A stretch of DNA of 18,696 nt from Akkermansiaceae bacterium UBA2367 (GCA_002344525.1 DDTJ01000035.1:1-18696), one strand, 5' to 3'. Counted from the stretch's first letter, positions 1 through 6,652 are shown. Numbers and translations are program-made. The notes: generated from the letters alone by a model not told the origin.

Positions 1-45
1 TCCAGAAATCCAGCTCACCTCAGACAACCATCCCGTATCCTCCCC

Positions 46-282
46 ATGGCCGAACTCCATCACCGCTATTCCCTGAACGCTCCCGGCACCTACTACGTCG
101 ATCGCGAATGCATCGACTGCGAGTTGTGCAGCCACCACGTCCCCGACTTCTTCGCCCGGAACGACACCGGAGCGCATTCCTTTGTCATCCGCCAGCCCGC
201 GACCCCCGAGGAGATCGCCGCCTGCGAGGAGGCCCGCGACGCTTGCCCCGTGGAGGCGATCGGGAACGACGGGGAAGGCTGA
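46..282 (+). CDS. Small 4Fe-4S ferredoxin
   Basis: A 78-residue soluble electron carrier. C22, C25 and C28 form a CxxCxxC motif and C67 is followed by proline (CPVEAI). This is the ligand pattern of a single [4Fe-4S] cluster in the short bacterial ferredoxin family. The acidic helix between the cysteine groups (PEEIAACEEARDAC) and the tyrosine-rich N-terminus also fit. An additional C60 lies near the last ligand and could form a disulfide, as in some monocluster ferredoxins. There is no signal peptide, so it should be cytoplasmic. The start at the first ATG gives normal family length; no clear Shine-Dalgarno site precedes it. The redox partner is not visible. The toxin gene ends 7 bp downstream on the other strand, so the two genes converge. 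Confidence 0.88.
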   Translation: MAELHHRYSLNAPGTYYVDRECIDCELCSHHVPDFFARNDTGAHSFVIRQPATPEEIAACEEARDACPVEAIGNDGEG

Positions 283-289
283 TTCCTCC

Positions 290-715
290 TCACCGGAACG
301 GATTCACCACCCGCACGCTGCCGTAGAGGCGACCGTTCTCGAAATCCTCCGAATACAGCGGATTCAGTCCGAAGTGCTCCGCATAAGCCCATAGATGGGC
401 GTCGAACCAACTGAAGCGGTAGGTCGCCCAGCCGCGCAGAGCCAAACGCAGCAAGGCCGAGTCGGGAAACAACACCGGAAACTGGATCGCCAGCTCCTCC
501 GCCTCCCGCCGCGCTTCCTCCGGCGTCAGCAGGGGGCTGCCACCGGCGACGGGGCGCGTCGTCGCCGCGACGAATTCGAGAATCGCCTGATGGGGGATGC
601 GCAGCGTTCCCGCCACGAGCCCCTCACGCATCAAACGCGCGGCGCGCTCCTGCTTCACGGGATCGCGCGGATCGACTCGATAGACGAGGAGGTTCGTGCC
701 AAGCAGCCCCGCCAT
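290..715 (-). CDS. VapC-like PIN-domain toxin with an altered catalytic site
   Basis: A 141-residue PIN-fold protein of the VapC ribonuclease toxin type, which normally cuts RNA using a cluster of acidic residues and Mg2+. Three of the four acidic positions are seen: E47 in QAILEFVAATTRP, D105 in FSWFDAHLWAYAEHFG, and D124 in YSEDFENGR. The first position, usually Asp in the DTNxLVY motif, is glycine here (G6 in LLGTNLLVY; GGC instead of GAC). The toxin may therefore be weak or inactive. The ATG at 713-715 is chosen because the conserved core begins immediately after it; the reading frame is open further upstream without similarity. The gene overlaps the 3' end of the antitoxin frame, which implies translational coupling. 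PIN identity is secure; activity is doubtful. Confidence 0.82.
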   Translation of the reverse strand: MAGLLGTNLLVYRVDPRDPVKQERAARLMREGLVAGTLRIPHQAILEFVAATTRPVAGGSPLLTPEEARREAEELAIQFPVLFPDSALLRLALRGWATYRFSWFDAHLWAYAEHFGLNPLYSEDFENGRLYGSVRVVNPFR

Positions 716-1010
716 CGCCCCGGTCGTAGAGATCCTCGCGCTTCCACCCGCGATCCGCAGCGGTGCCGAGACGAGCTTTCTGCGCCGCCTCCCGCGTGCG
801 CTGTCTCTCCGTCGCTTCGTCGAAGAGGCGGAGGCGGAAGTCGATTCCGATTTCGGGGCTGCCATATTCGACCGCTTCCTCCTGCACTCGATGCACGCGA
901 ATGCCTTCGCCGACAGATTCGAAGACGATCTCCGTGCCTGGTCCGATCCCATGGGCTTTGGCGATCGCCTTGGGAATAGTCACTTGGAGCTTGCTCGTGA
1001 CTTTGCTCAT
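624..1010 (-). CDS. AbrB/MazE/SpoVT-family antitoxin
   Basis: A DNA-binding antitoxin partner of the PIN toxin downstream. The N-terminal 45 residues are a swapped-hairpin AbrB-type domain (MSKVTSKLQVTIPKAIAKAH, then the GIGPGTEIVFE strand). Residues 60-98 match the toxin-binding tail seen in relatives (RLRLFDEATERQR through GWKREDLYDRG). Relatives normally end soon after the DRG motif; here the frame stays open for about 30 more residues of arginine/serine-rich sequence that overlaps the toxin gene by 92 bp. That tail may be real or may follow loss of the original stop. The start at 1010 has AAGGAA directly before it. A perfect inverted repeat just upstream (1019-1045) is the probable autoregulatory operator. 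Confidence 0.85.
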   Translation of the reverse strand: MSKVTSKLQVTIPKAIAKAHGIGPGTEIVFESVGEGIRVHRVQEEAVEYGSPEIGIDFRLRLFDEATERQRTREAAQKARLGTAADRGWKREDLYDRGDGGAAWHEPPRLSSRSARSREAGARRAFDA

Positions 1011-1018
1011 TTCCTTAC

Positions 1019-1045
1019 TTTGACAAGGATTTTTTCCTTGTCAAA
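1019..1045 (-). promoter_or_regulatory. Inverted-repeat operator upstream of the antitoxin
   Basis: Two perfect 11-bp arms (TTTGACAAGGA at 1019-1029 and TCCTTGTCAAA at 1035-1045) are separated by five T residues. The inner edge is 8 bp from the antitoxin start codon. Each arm contains TTGACA, identical to a consensus -35 box, but I see no good -10 box at the right spacing. AbrB-type antitoxins dimerise and bind palindromes at their own promoters, so autoregulation is the likely role (inference). An RNA hairpin masking the start codon is an alternative. Confidence 0.55.
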
Positions 1046-1413
1046 CGATGCCTTATCCCGAAAAGCGACTATGTTCATCCCGGCTCTCGGCGAATCGGCC
1101 TCGCTAATGGAACTGCGTCGTGAACCGCGAAGGACAATTCATCGGGGAAAACACGGATGGGCAAGGGCTTCGTCTCCAGCTTCCGCGAACTGGATGACCT
1201 GGTCAGAAAATCCCTCGCCCTTCTTGGAGCTGGCAGCGCGGCACAGGCCATCGGGATCGAAAGGACGCTGGCGAACTGCTCCAACATCTCCCCGTGAACT
1301 GCGGCTAGACCCGGGGACGCGAACTGGAATCGATCATTGAGAGCCGGACATGAGCGGCTTGAGCCGAAACTCAAGCCCACCCCAAAAACGAGTTTTTAAA
1401 TTGAATAAGGCAT

Positions 1414-1433
1414 CCCCGCGGCAAGCCGCGGGG
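1414..1433. repeat. REP-like palindrome 1
   Basis: Perfect 9-bp arms CCCCGCGGC and GCCGCGGGG surround an AA loop. This compact GC hairpin resembles bacterial repetitive extragenic palindromes. A second, related hairpin follows 45 bp downstream. It lies 3' of the leftward cytochrome gene, where it could also stabilise or end that transcript. Whether it is dispersed in the genome cannot be seen here. Confidence 0.55.
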
Positions 1434-1478
1434 TATTGGCCCGGCGCAGATCGAAGGATCGATCCGCGAAAAAGTCTA

Positions 1479-1497
1479 CTCGCTGCAAGCAGCGGGG
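1479..1497. repeat. REP-like palindrome 2
   Basis: CTCGCTGC-AA-GCAGCGGG forms an 8-bp stem with one G-T pair and the same AA loop as its neighbour at 1414-1433. Read on the minus strand (the direction of the cytochrome gene), the stem is followed by TAGACTTTTT, so it may work as a weak intrinsic terminator about 75 bp after the cytochrome stop codon. Confidence 0.5.
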
Positions 1498-1572
1498 AAT
1501 TCGACCCGCTGAGATTCAACTCGTTGATTTCCAGGCTATAAACACCCTATTTTAACCTCTCGACTTCCACGC

Positions 1573-2067
1573 TCAGGGCGCGGTCTCGGTCGTACCGGGC
1601 TCCTTCTCCTTGCCGTCCCATGTGGGCAGGGTCAACGGATCGGGATCTTCCTTCCACTCACCGAAGTTGGCGCCTTCGGCGACCCACTTGGCGAAAAGCT
1701 CCTTCTCGGCATCGGTCCACTGCGGGGCCTTGCCCTCCGGCGGGTAGTGGTGGTCGTCCTCCAAAGGCAGTTTCACGACTTGGAGGATGCGGCTGTCGTC
1801 GGGCTTGCCGGGAGCGATGAATTTCACGCCGTCCTCAGTCGCGGCGGCGAGGAGGGATTCGGCATTGGTCATGACGTAGCCCCCCTTCGGCTTGATCTTG
1901 CGACCGGGGCGCTCGGGGTTCTCGTGCTCGGGGCGATGGCACTGGACGCAGCCCGACTTGATAAAGGGATAGATCTGCTTCCCGAAATCGATCTTGTCCT
2001 GGGCGGAGACCTTCAGGAGAGGGAGAAACAGGCCGCAAACGGCGGCGAGGAGGATGGTTTTGCGCAT
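1573..2067 (-). CDS. Secreted planctomycete-type cytochrome c
   Basis: A 164-residue exported monohaem cytochrome. Residues 1-22 are a signal peptide (MRKTILLAAVCGLFLPLL, cleavage near SA-QD). C40-V-Q-C43-H44 is the covalent haem-binding motif. The downstream pattern APGKPDDSR (residues 85-93) and the C-terminal FAKWVAEGA segment match the PSCyt1 (planctomycete cytochrome c) domain. In that family a Met-Pro-Pro motif near residue 108 commonly supplies the axial Met; here it reads HHYPP, so the sixth ligand may be a histidine or absent. The tail after residue 137 is acidic and proline-rich. The ATG at 2067 is preferred over an upstream TTG because it places the signal peptide at the N-terminus. 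It lies 99 bp after the AP2-like gene and probably has its own promoter. Confidence 0.85.
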   Translation of the reverse strand: MRKTILLAAVCGLFLPLLKVSAQDKIDFGKQIYPFIKSGCVQCHRPEHENPERPGRKIKPKGGYVMTNAESLLAAATEDGVKFIAPGKPDDSRILQVVKLPLEDDHHYPPEGKAPQWTDAEKELFAKWVAEGANFGEWKEDPDPLTLPTWDGKEKEPGTTETAP

Positions 2068-2101
2068 GGTGACAGATATTGAGAGTGACAAAATCGGGCT
2101 A

Positions 2102-2129
2102 AATATAGACAAGGCCGCGTCAACTTCAA
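2102..2129 (-). promoter_or_regulatory. Possible sigma-70 promoter of the cytochrome gene
   Basis: On the minus strand TTGAAG (2129-2124) is separated by 16 bp from TATATT (2107-2102). The -10 box is 34 bp from the ATG at 2067. The surrounding sequence is locally AT-rich compared with the genes. Assigned by pattern only; sigma-factor preferences in this organism are unknown. Confidence 0.35.
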
Positions 2130-2166
2130 CGCCAAATGACGCGCATGGCCCATCCCTCTTCGTCCC

Positions 2167-2682
2167 CTACTCCCCGAGCATCGCCCGCCGCCTCGCCTCG
2201 CACGCGAGCTGCCACGCCTCCTCCTCCCCGTATTTCAGCACGGAGAAACGCACCATCTCCCTCCTTCCTTCCGGTGAAGTCCAACTGGCCTGCCAAAAAT
2301 GATATTCCACACCCGCGCCGCTGCGCTGGACGATGCGAGCGACTCCGACGACGCCGGAGCGGTTGCGTGGCGCCGGGGCGGTGTGGGAGCGGCTCGAAGC
2401 CGAAGAGCCGGAACCGCGACGCTCCAGCCCGGCCAGAAGACGGTCGCGGTAGCGCTCGGCGCACAACAGGGCGGCCTCGCGGCCTCCCCAGGCGGAATCG
2501 GAGAAAAAGCGCCCGAAACGGACGCCTTTCCATCGCAAGCGGACCTGCCAGCCGTGGGTCGCGACGGAGGCCTGGTCGAGGCGGGTGATGCCGGGTTTGG
2601 TTGAGAGTTGAGGGTTGAGAGTCGAGAGGGCCAAGCAGACGACTTGGGCCGAAAGATCGGCTTCTTTTCTCTCAACTCCCAT
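2167..2682 (-). CDS. AP2-like domain protein (tandem duplicate)
   Basis: A 171-residue protein that resembles bacterial AP2/ERF-like DNA-binding proteins. Two halves share a layout. Residues 31-84 begin GITRLDQ, then HGWQVRLRWKGVRFGRFFSD, WGGREAAL and a final RYRD helix. Residues 109-168 begin SGVVGVARI, then EYHFWQASWTSPEG, RFSVLKYGEEEA and a CEARRR helix. A serine-rich linker (residues 88-108) joins them. This strand-strand-strand-helix pattern with internal W, G and F is typical of AP2 folds; DNA binding is inferred. The start is uncertain: ATG 2682 is chosen, but GTG 2697 or an internal TTG is possible, and residues 19-30 are encoded by a tandem 7-mer repeat rather than by conserved sequence. 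It starts 19 bp after the htrA stop codon and is probably co-transcribed with it. Confidence 0.65.
   Translation of the reverse strand: MGVERKEADLSAQVVCLALSTLNPQLSTKPGITRLDQASVATHGWQVRLRWKGVRFGRFFSDSAWGGREAALLCAERYRDRLLAGLERRGSGSSASSRSHTAPAPRNRSGVVGVARIVQRSGAGVEYHFWQASWTSPEGRREMVRFSVLKYGEEEAWQLACEARRRAMLGE
2601..2680. repeat. Tandem 7-mer array with inverted partner
   Basis: Four consecutive 7-mers, TTGAGAG, TTGAGGG, TTGAGAG and TCGAGAG (2601-2628), face an inverted CTCTCAACTC stretch near 2669-2678. The element lies inside the 5' part of the AP2-like reading frame, so it may either be translated or mark a true start further downstream. It has the same design as the other inverted arrays in this window. 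Confidence 0.5.
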
Positions 2683-2701
2683 CGATTCACTCTCCACTGA
2701 A

Positions 2702-4210
2702 TCACTCCTTCAAGGGGATCGCGAGGATGTCGCGCCGACCCGACGCGTAGACCTGCACGAGGAGCACGTCGCCGTCGAAGGACTCCACGATCTTCCGCGC
2801 CTCCGCGACGCTGGAGACGTCGGTCTGGTCGATCTGGGTGATGACCATGCCAGGGAACAGCCCGGCCTCGGCGGCGGCGGAATCGTCCTGCACGCTTTTC
2901 ACGAGCACCCCGGTGATGGCCTCGTCGAGCTGCATGCTGGAGCGAAGGTCCTCGTTGAGGTCGTCGACGACCACGCCATCGACCAGATCCTCGTTCTGCG
3001 GGGCCGACTTGCCGGGACCGGAGGGGGTGGTCGCGCCGACTTTGATGGCGTCGAGGTCGCCGAGCTTCACGGCCACCTCTTTCCTCTCGCCTTTTCGGTC
3101 GATCTCGAAGGGCACTTCAGAACCAGGGGCGGTGTTGCTGATGTCGAGGCGGAGCTGCTGCACGCTCTCGGCCGGCTTGCCGGCGTAGCCGACGATGATG
3201 TCCCCGGCTTTCAGCCCGGCTTCCGCGGCCGGGGTTTTGTCGCCGACTTCGGCGATGAGCACGCCGCGGCGGTCGTCGCGCCCGAGGGCCTTCGCCATAT
3301 TCGGGTCGAGGTCGCGGAGCAGCACGCCGATGGCGCCGCGCTTCACCACGCCGCCGCCGTCGAGGAGGCGCTGCACGATGTTGAGGGCCATGTTCGAGGG
3401 GATGGCGAAGCCGATCCCGATGTTACCGCCGGAGAACCCGGTCTGGATCGCGGTGGGGATGCCGATGAGGCGCCCGTTCGCATCGACGAGGGCACCGCCG
3501 GAGTTGCCCCGGTTGATAGCCGCGTCGGTCTGGATGAAATTCTCGTAATCGACGATATTCCTGCCGGTGCGGCCCACCGCGCTGATGATGCCGATGGTCG
3601 CGGTCTGGTCGAGTTCGTGCGGGTTGCCGACGGCGAGGGCGATGTCGCCGACCTTCAGGGCCGAGCTGTCGCCGATGGCGACGTGGGGCAGGTCCTTCGC
3701 GTCGATCTTGATGAGGGCGACATCGGTCTGCGGATCGGCCCCGACGACGGTGGCCACGTATTCCTTCTTCTTCTCCGAGGGCAGGGTCACCTTGATCTCG
3801 TCGGCTCCTCCGACGACGTGGTTGTTCGTCAGGATGTAGCCGTCGGCGGAGATGATCACGCCCGACCCGACCCCTTGCTCGCGGTTGTTGTCGGGGCCTT
3901 GCCCGCGGCGCTCGAAAAACTCCTCGGGGATGTCGGGAAACATGCGGCGGAAAAGCTCCTCCTGCTGCTGGTTGCGCTCGGGGGCCGCGACCGTCTTGGA
4001 AGAGGCGATCCTGACCACCGCCGGCATCACCTTGGCAAGGGCGGGGGCGTAGCTGACGACGACGCCTCCCTCGGAGGCGATGGGCGTCTTGTCGATGGTG
4101 ATCTTCTGCTCAAGATCGGCGTATTTGATCTCGTCGGCACGGAGAGTGTGCGCCGAGGCCAGCAAAGCGCCGGCGGCAAGGAAGGCTGGGAATTTGACGA
4201 TGGATTTCAT
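2702..4210 (-). CDS. htrA: HtrA/DegP-family periplasmic serine protease
   Basis: A 502-residue exported quality-control protease that degrades misfolded envelope proteins. Residues 1-25 form the signal peptide (MKSIVKFPAFLAAGALLASA). The trypsin-like domain covers about 55-285 with the catalytic triad H131 (LTNNHVVGG), D163 (QTDVALIKI) and S237 (NRGNSGGAL). Two PDZ domains follow, about 290-385 (GAIGVLLRDL onward) and 410-500 (with AAAEAGLFPGMVITQI). A short LA-loop-like insertion (QQQEELFRRMFPDIPEEFF, 81-99) is typical of DegP/DegQ oligomers. Length and layout are normal. The start at 4210 is chosen because the signal peptide begins there; no Shine-Dalgarno site is obvious. It heads a leftward group with the AP2-like and cytochrome genes. 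Confidence 0.95.
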   Translation of the reverse strand: MKSIVKFPAFLAAGALLASAHTLRADEIKYADLEQKITIDKTPIASEGGVVVSYAPALAKVMPAVVRIASSKTVAAPERNQQQEELFRRMFPDIPEEFFERRGQGPDNNREQGVGSGVIISADGYILTNNHVVGGADEIKVTLPSEKKKEYVATVVGADPQTDVALIKIDAKDLPHVAIGDSSALKVGDIALAVGNPHELDQTATIGIISAVGRTGRNIVDYENFIQTDAAINRGNSGGALVDANGRLIGIPTAIQTGFSGGNIGIGFAIPSNMALNIVQRLLDGGGVVKRGAIGVLLRDLDPNMAKALGRDDRRGVLIAEVGDKTPAAEAGLKAGDIIVGYAGKPAESVQQLRLDISNTAPGSEVPFEIDRKGERKEVAVKLGDLDAIKVGATTPSGPGKSAPQNEDLVDGVVVDDLNEDLRSSMQLDEAITGVLVKSVQDDSAAAEAGLFPGMVITQIDQTDVSSVAEARKIVESFDGDVLLVQVYASGRRDILAIPLKE

Positions 4211-4280
4211 TGGCAGGGATGGGGAGGGACGGATGGCCCCGGCGGGAGGGAACCCTCGGGGCGAAAGCAGGTTTGTTGGT

Positions 4281-4309
4281 TTGCCAGTAGAGCGATGCGC
4301 CGCTAAGTA
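4281..4309 (+). promoter_or_regulatory. Possible sigma-70 promoter of the moeZ-like gene
   Basis: TTGCCA (4281-4286) and TAAGTA (4304-4309) are 17 bp apart, 49 bp before the ATG at 4359. This is the best -35/-10 pair in the 148-bp gap between the divergent htrA and moeZ-like genes. Pattern-based only. Confidence 0.35.
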
Positions 4310-4358
4310 TCCGTCTAATTTTCTCCCCGACCCTCCCCTGCTTGCCCTGACTTGTCGA

Positions 4359-5522
4359 ATGGATTCCCTCGCCTCCGCCTCGCGTACAGACGGCATCGCG
4401 TTTTCCGAGGCCGAGCGCTCGCGCTACGCCCGCCACCTCACCCTGCCGGAGGTGGGGATGGAAGGGCAGCGGAGGCTGAAGGCGTCGCGCGTGCTCTGCG
4501 TCGGAGCTGGCGGGCTGGGATCTCCCGTGACGATGCACCTCGCCGCCGCCGGGGTCGGCGAGATCGGGATCGTCGATTTCGACCGGGTCGATTTCTCGAA
4601 CTTGCAGCGCCAGCTCCTCCACGGCACCGGGGATGTCGGACGCCCCAAGACGGAGTCGGCGCGCGACCGCCTCGCCGAGATCAATCCCGAGGTCCGCGTC
4701 ACGACCTACGAGACGCGCCTCACCGCCGCGAACGCCGCCGCCATCGCGGAACCCTACGACCTCATCGTGGACGGCACGGACAATTTCCCGACTCGCTACC
4801 TCTCCAACGACCTCGCTGTGCTGACGAAGAAGCCGAACGTCCACGGATCGATCTTCCGCTTCGAGGGGCAGGTCTCGATCTTCGCCCCTCATCTCGGCGG
4901 CCCCTGCTACCGCTGCCTCTTCCCCGAGCCGCCCGCGCCCGGCCTCGTCCCGAGCTGCGCGGAGGGCGGCGTGCTGGGCATCCTCCCTGGCATCGTCGGG
5001 GCGATGCAGGCGAACGAGGCGGTGAAGCTGCTCCTCGGCATCGGCGAGTCGCTCGTGGGCCGTCTCGTCCATTTCGACGCGCTGGCCTTTCGCTTCCGCG
5101 AGATCAAGTTGCGCCGCGACCCTCGCTGCGTCCTCTGCGGCGACTCCCCCACCCTGACGGAACTCCAAGACATTGCATTCTCCTGCGACATGAATCCTCC
5201 CACCCTCCCCGAAATCGACGTGCATCAACTGAAATCCCGTATCGACGACGCCACTCCCTTCGCCCTCCTCGACGTGCGCGAACCCGCCGAGTTCGAGGTC
5301 GCGCGCTTGCCCGGGTCGGTCCTGATCCCCCTCGGCGAACTGCCCACGCGGCTCGGGGAACTCGATCCCGCCGCCGAGACCATCGTCCACTGCAAGGCGG
5401 GCGGGCGCAGCGCGAAGGCTCTGCAAATTCTCCTCGGCGCCGGATTTACGAACGCTTGCCACGTCCAAGGCGGAATCAACGCCTGGTCGCGCGAGATCGA
5501 TCCGACCGTGCCGCTCTACTGA
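4359..5522 (+). CDS. moeZ: E1-like adenylyltransferase fused to rhodanese (MoeZ/MOCS3 type)
   Basis: A 387-residue cytoplasmic enzyme that adenylates the C-terminal glycine of a ubiquitin-like sulfur carrier and then transfers sulfur to it, for molybdopterin, thiamine or thiolated tRNA/cysteine synthesis. The ThiF/MoeB domain covers about 17-275: nucleotide loop GAGGLGSP (49-56), DFDRVDFSNLQRQ (73-85), DGTDNFPTR (138-146), zinc cysteines C183/C186 and C257/C260, and C200 in PSCAEGG at the conserved E1 cysteine position. The rhodanese domain covers 284-387 with LLDVREPAEF and active-site C345 in the loop CKAGGRS. The carrier protein (MoaD/ThiS-like) is not encoded in the window, so the pathway is undecided. 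ATG 4359 matches the usual N-terminus. The Trm112-like gene starts 5 bp after its stop. Confidence 0.92.
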   Translation: MDSLASASRTDGIAFSEAERSRYARHLTLPEVGMEGQRRLKASRVLCVGAGGLGSPVTMHLAAAGVGEIGIVDFDRVDFSNLQRQLLHGTGDVGRPKTESARDRLAEINPEVRVTTYETRLTAANAAAIAEPYDLIVDGTDNFPTRYLSNDLAVLTKKPNVHGSIFRFEGQVSIFAPHLGGPCYRCLFPEPPAPGLVPSCAEGGVLGILPGIVGAMQANEAVKLLLGIGESLVGRLVHFDALAFRFREIKLRRDPRCVLCGDSPTLTELQDIAFSCDMNPPTLPEIDVHQLKSRIDDATPFALLDVREPAEFEVARLPGSVLIPLGELPTRLGELDPAAETIVHCKAGGRSAKALQILLGAGFTNACHVQGGINAWSREIDPTVPLY

Positions 5523-5527
5523 AAACG

Positions 5528-5755
5528 ATGAAACTTTCCGTATCCGACGAAACCCTCGCGATACTGGTCTGCCCCGAGACCCGGCAGCCCTTGCGCGTGG
5601 CCTCGCCCGAAGAACTGAAGGAGTGGACTGCCGACGAGCCTTTCGAGGGAGCCCTCGTCACCACCGACGGATCGCGGGCCTACCCGGTGCGAGACGGCTT
5701 TCCCATCGTGGTCGCGGCGGAGGCCTTGAGGAAAGAGGGTCAGGTCGGCGAGTGA
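5528..5755 (+). CDS. Trm112-like (UPF0434) small protein
   Basis: A 75-residue protein of the Trm112p-like family, which in eukaryotes and archaea activates methyltransferases and in bacteria is of unclear role. The N-terminal LAILVCPETRQPL and C-terminal RAYPVRDGFPIVV motifs are both present. Only one cysteine (C15) is found, so it cannot form the full zinc knuckle of eukaryotic Trm112; this is usual in bacterial members. It follows the MoeZ-like stop codon by 5 bp and is almost certainly co-transcribed and translationally coupled with it. The sequence after it is an inverted repeat array. Confidence 0.82.
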   Translation: MKLSVSDETLAILVCPETRQPLRVASPEELKEWTADEPFEGALVTTDGSRAYPVRDGFPIVVAAEALRKEGQVGE

Positions 5756-5768
5756 AGAGGGTTGGGGG

Positions 5769-5847
5769 GCCTACGGAACACTCGGAAAACACGGAAGGGC
5801 TTCACCGGGAAAGAGAATTTCCCGTGTCTTCCGCGTCTTCCGTAGGC
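5769..5847. repeat. Inverted array between the Trm112-like gene and yebC
   Basis: Outer arms GCCTACGGAA (5769-5778) and TTCCGTAGGC (5838-5847) are perfect. Middle arms at 5783-5795 and 5821-5833 match 11 of 13. A central pair CGGGAAA (5806-5812) and TTTCCCG (5818-5824) closes the structure. Each arm is built of degenerate CGGAA-containing units (ACGGAACACT, CGGAAAAC, ACGGAAGG). It could fold into one long interrupted hairpin ending the moeZ-trm112 transcript. No poly-T tract follows. Confidence 0.6.
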
Positions 5848-5920
5848 AATCCCTTCCGCAGGCCACCCCACGCAATCCGCCTTGCGCATCGCCCCGATCC
5901 GTTGCAAGAGTCTCCGCGTT

Positions 5921-6631
5921 ATGGGTAGAGCATTCGAATATCGGCGGGCCTCGAAGGAGGCGCGATGGGACAAAATGTCCAAGACCTTTCCTAAGATCTC
6001 CAAAGCCATCACGATGGCCGCGAAGGAGGCTGGCCCCGACCCCGCGAACAACGCCAAGCTGCGCCTCGCCATCCAGCAGGCCAAAGCGGCGAACATGCCC
6101 AAGGACAACGTCGAGAACGCGATCAAGCGCGCCTCGGGCAAGGACGCCGCCGACATCAAGGAGATCAACTACGAGGGCAAAGGCCCCCACGGCGTCATGA
6201 TCTTCATCGAATGCGCCACGGACAACTCGAACCGCTCCGTCGCGAACATCAAGACCTACTTCAACAAGGCCGGAGGCCAGATCCTGCCGAGCGGCTCGCT
6301 GGAGTTCCTCTTCAAGCGCAAGGCCGTCGTGCAATTCGACGTGCCGCCGGGAATGGACGTCGAGGAGGTCGAACTGGCCCTCATCGACGCCGGGCTGGAG
6401 GAACTCGAAGTGAACGAGGGCACGGCCTACGCCTACGCGGACTTCACCGACTTCGGCAAGATCACCGCCGGGATCGAGGGGCTTGGCATCGAGATCAAGA
6501 AAGCCGGACTAGAGCGCATCCCCACCAGCCCGAAGGACTTCACCGAGGAGCAGATGAACGAGATCGAAACGCTCCTAGACAAGCTCGAAGACGACGAGGA
6601 CGTGCAAGCGGTGTTCACGGATGTGAACTGA
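5921..6631 (+). CDS. yebC: YebC/PmpR-family regulatory protein
   Basis: A 236-residue protein of the YebC family, known as DNA-binding regulators and, more recently for some members, as translation factors that relieve ribosome stalling. The three-domain layout is intact: N-terminal helical part with MGRAFEYRRASKEARWDKMS, FPKISKAITMAAKEAG and AKLRLAIQQAKAANMPKDN; a central part with IKRASGK, YEGKGPHGVMIFIE and DNSNRSVANIKTYFNK; and a C-terminal acidic ferredoxin-like part ending DKLEDDEDVQAVFTDV. Length is standard. The start at 5921 gives the family's usual N-terminus; no Shine-Dalgarno site is evident. No Holliday-junction genes (ruvC, a common neighbour elsewhere) are near. Confidence 0.93.
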   Translation: MGRAFEYRRASKEARWDKMSKTFPKISKAITMAAKEAGPDPANNAKLRLAIQQAKAANMPKDNVENAIKRASGKDAADIKEINYEGKGPHGVMIFIECATDNSNRSVANIKTYFNKAGGQILPSGSLEFLFKRKAVVQFDVPPGMDVEEVELALIDAGLEELEVNEGTAYAYADFTDFGKITAGIEGLGIEIKKAGLERIPTSPKDFTEEQMNEIETLLDKLEDDEDVQAVFTDVN

Positions 6632-6652
6632 CGGGTGAATAGGTCAAGAGTC

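Larger units (their letters stand above)
1046..1572. other. Gene-poor interval with remnant-like sequence
   Basis: No convincing gene lies in these 527 bases. A 46-codon frame on the plus strand (1157-1297, MGKGFVSSFRELDDLVRKSL through NCSNISP) has plausible composition but no recognised relatives and no clear ribosome binding site. The reverse-strand frame 1075-1380 has no recognisable features. The right part (1380-1560) is less GC-rich and holds two REP-like palindromes listed separately. The interval lies downstream of the cytochrome gene (minus strand) and upstream of the antitoxin, and could be the remains of a lost gene or mobile insertion. Confidence 0.5.

Noticed and set aside
1157..1297. 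46-codon plus-strand frame as a small gene
   Set aside because: Plausible composition but no recognised family, no ribosome site and no supporting context; kept only as a note in the interval description.
2615..4306. Plus-strand open frame of 563 codons
   Set aside because: It is antisense to htrA, whose catalytic triad and PDZ domains are unmistakable; the plus-strand translation is low-complexity shadow.
4110..5468. Reverse-strand open frame of 452 codons
   Set aside because: Shadow of the moeZ-like gene; no domain motifs.
5769..5847. Classical intrinsic terminator after the Trm112-like gene
   Set aside because: A long stem can form but no T run follows; the arm-unit structure fits the repeat class better.
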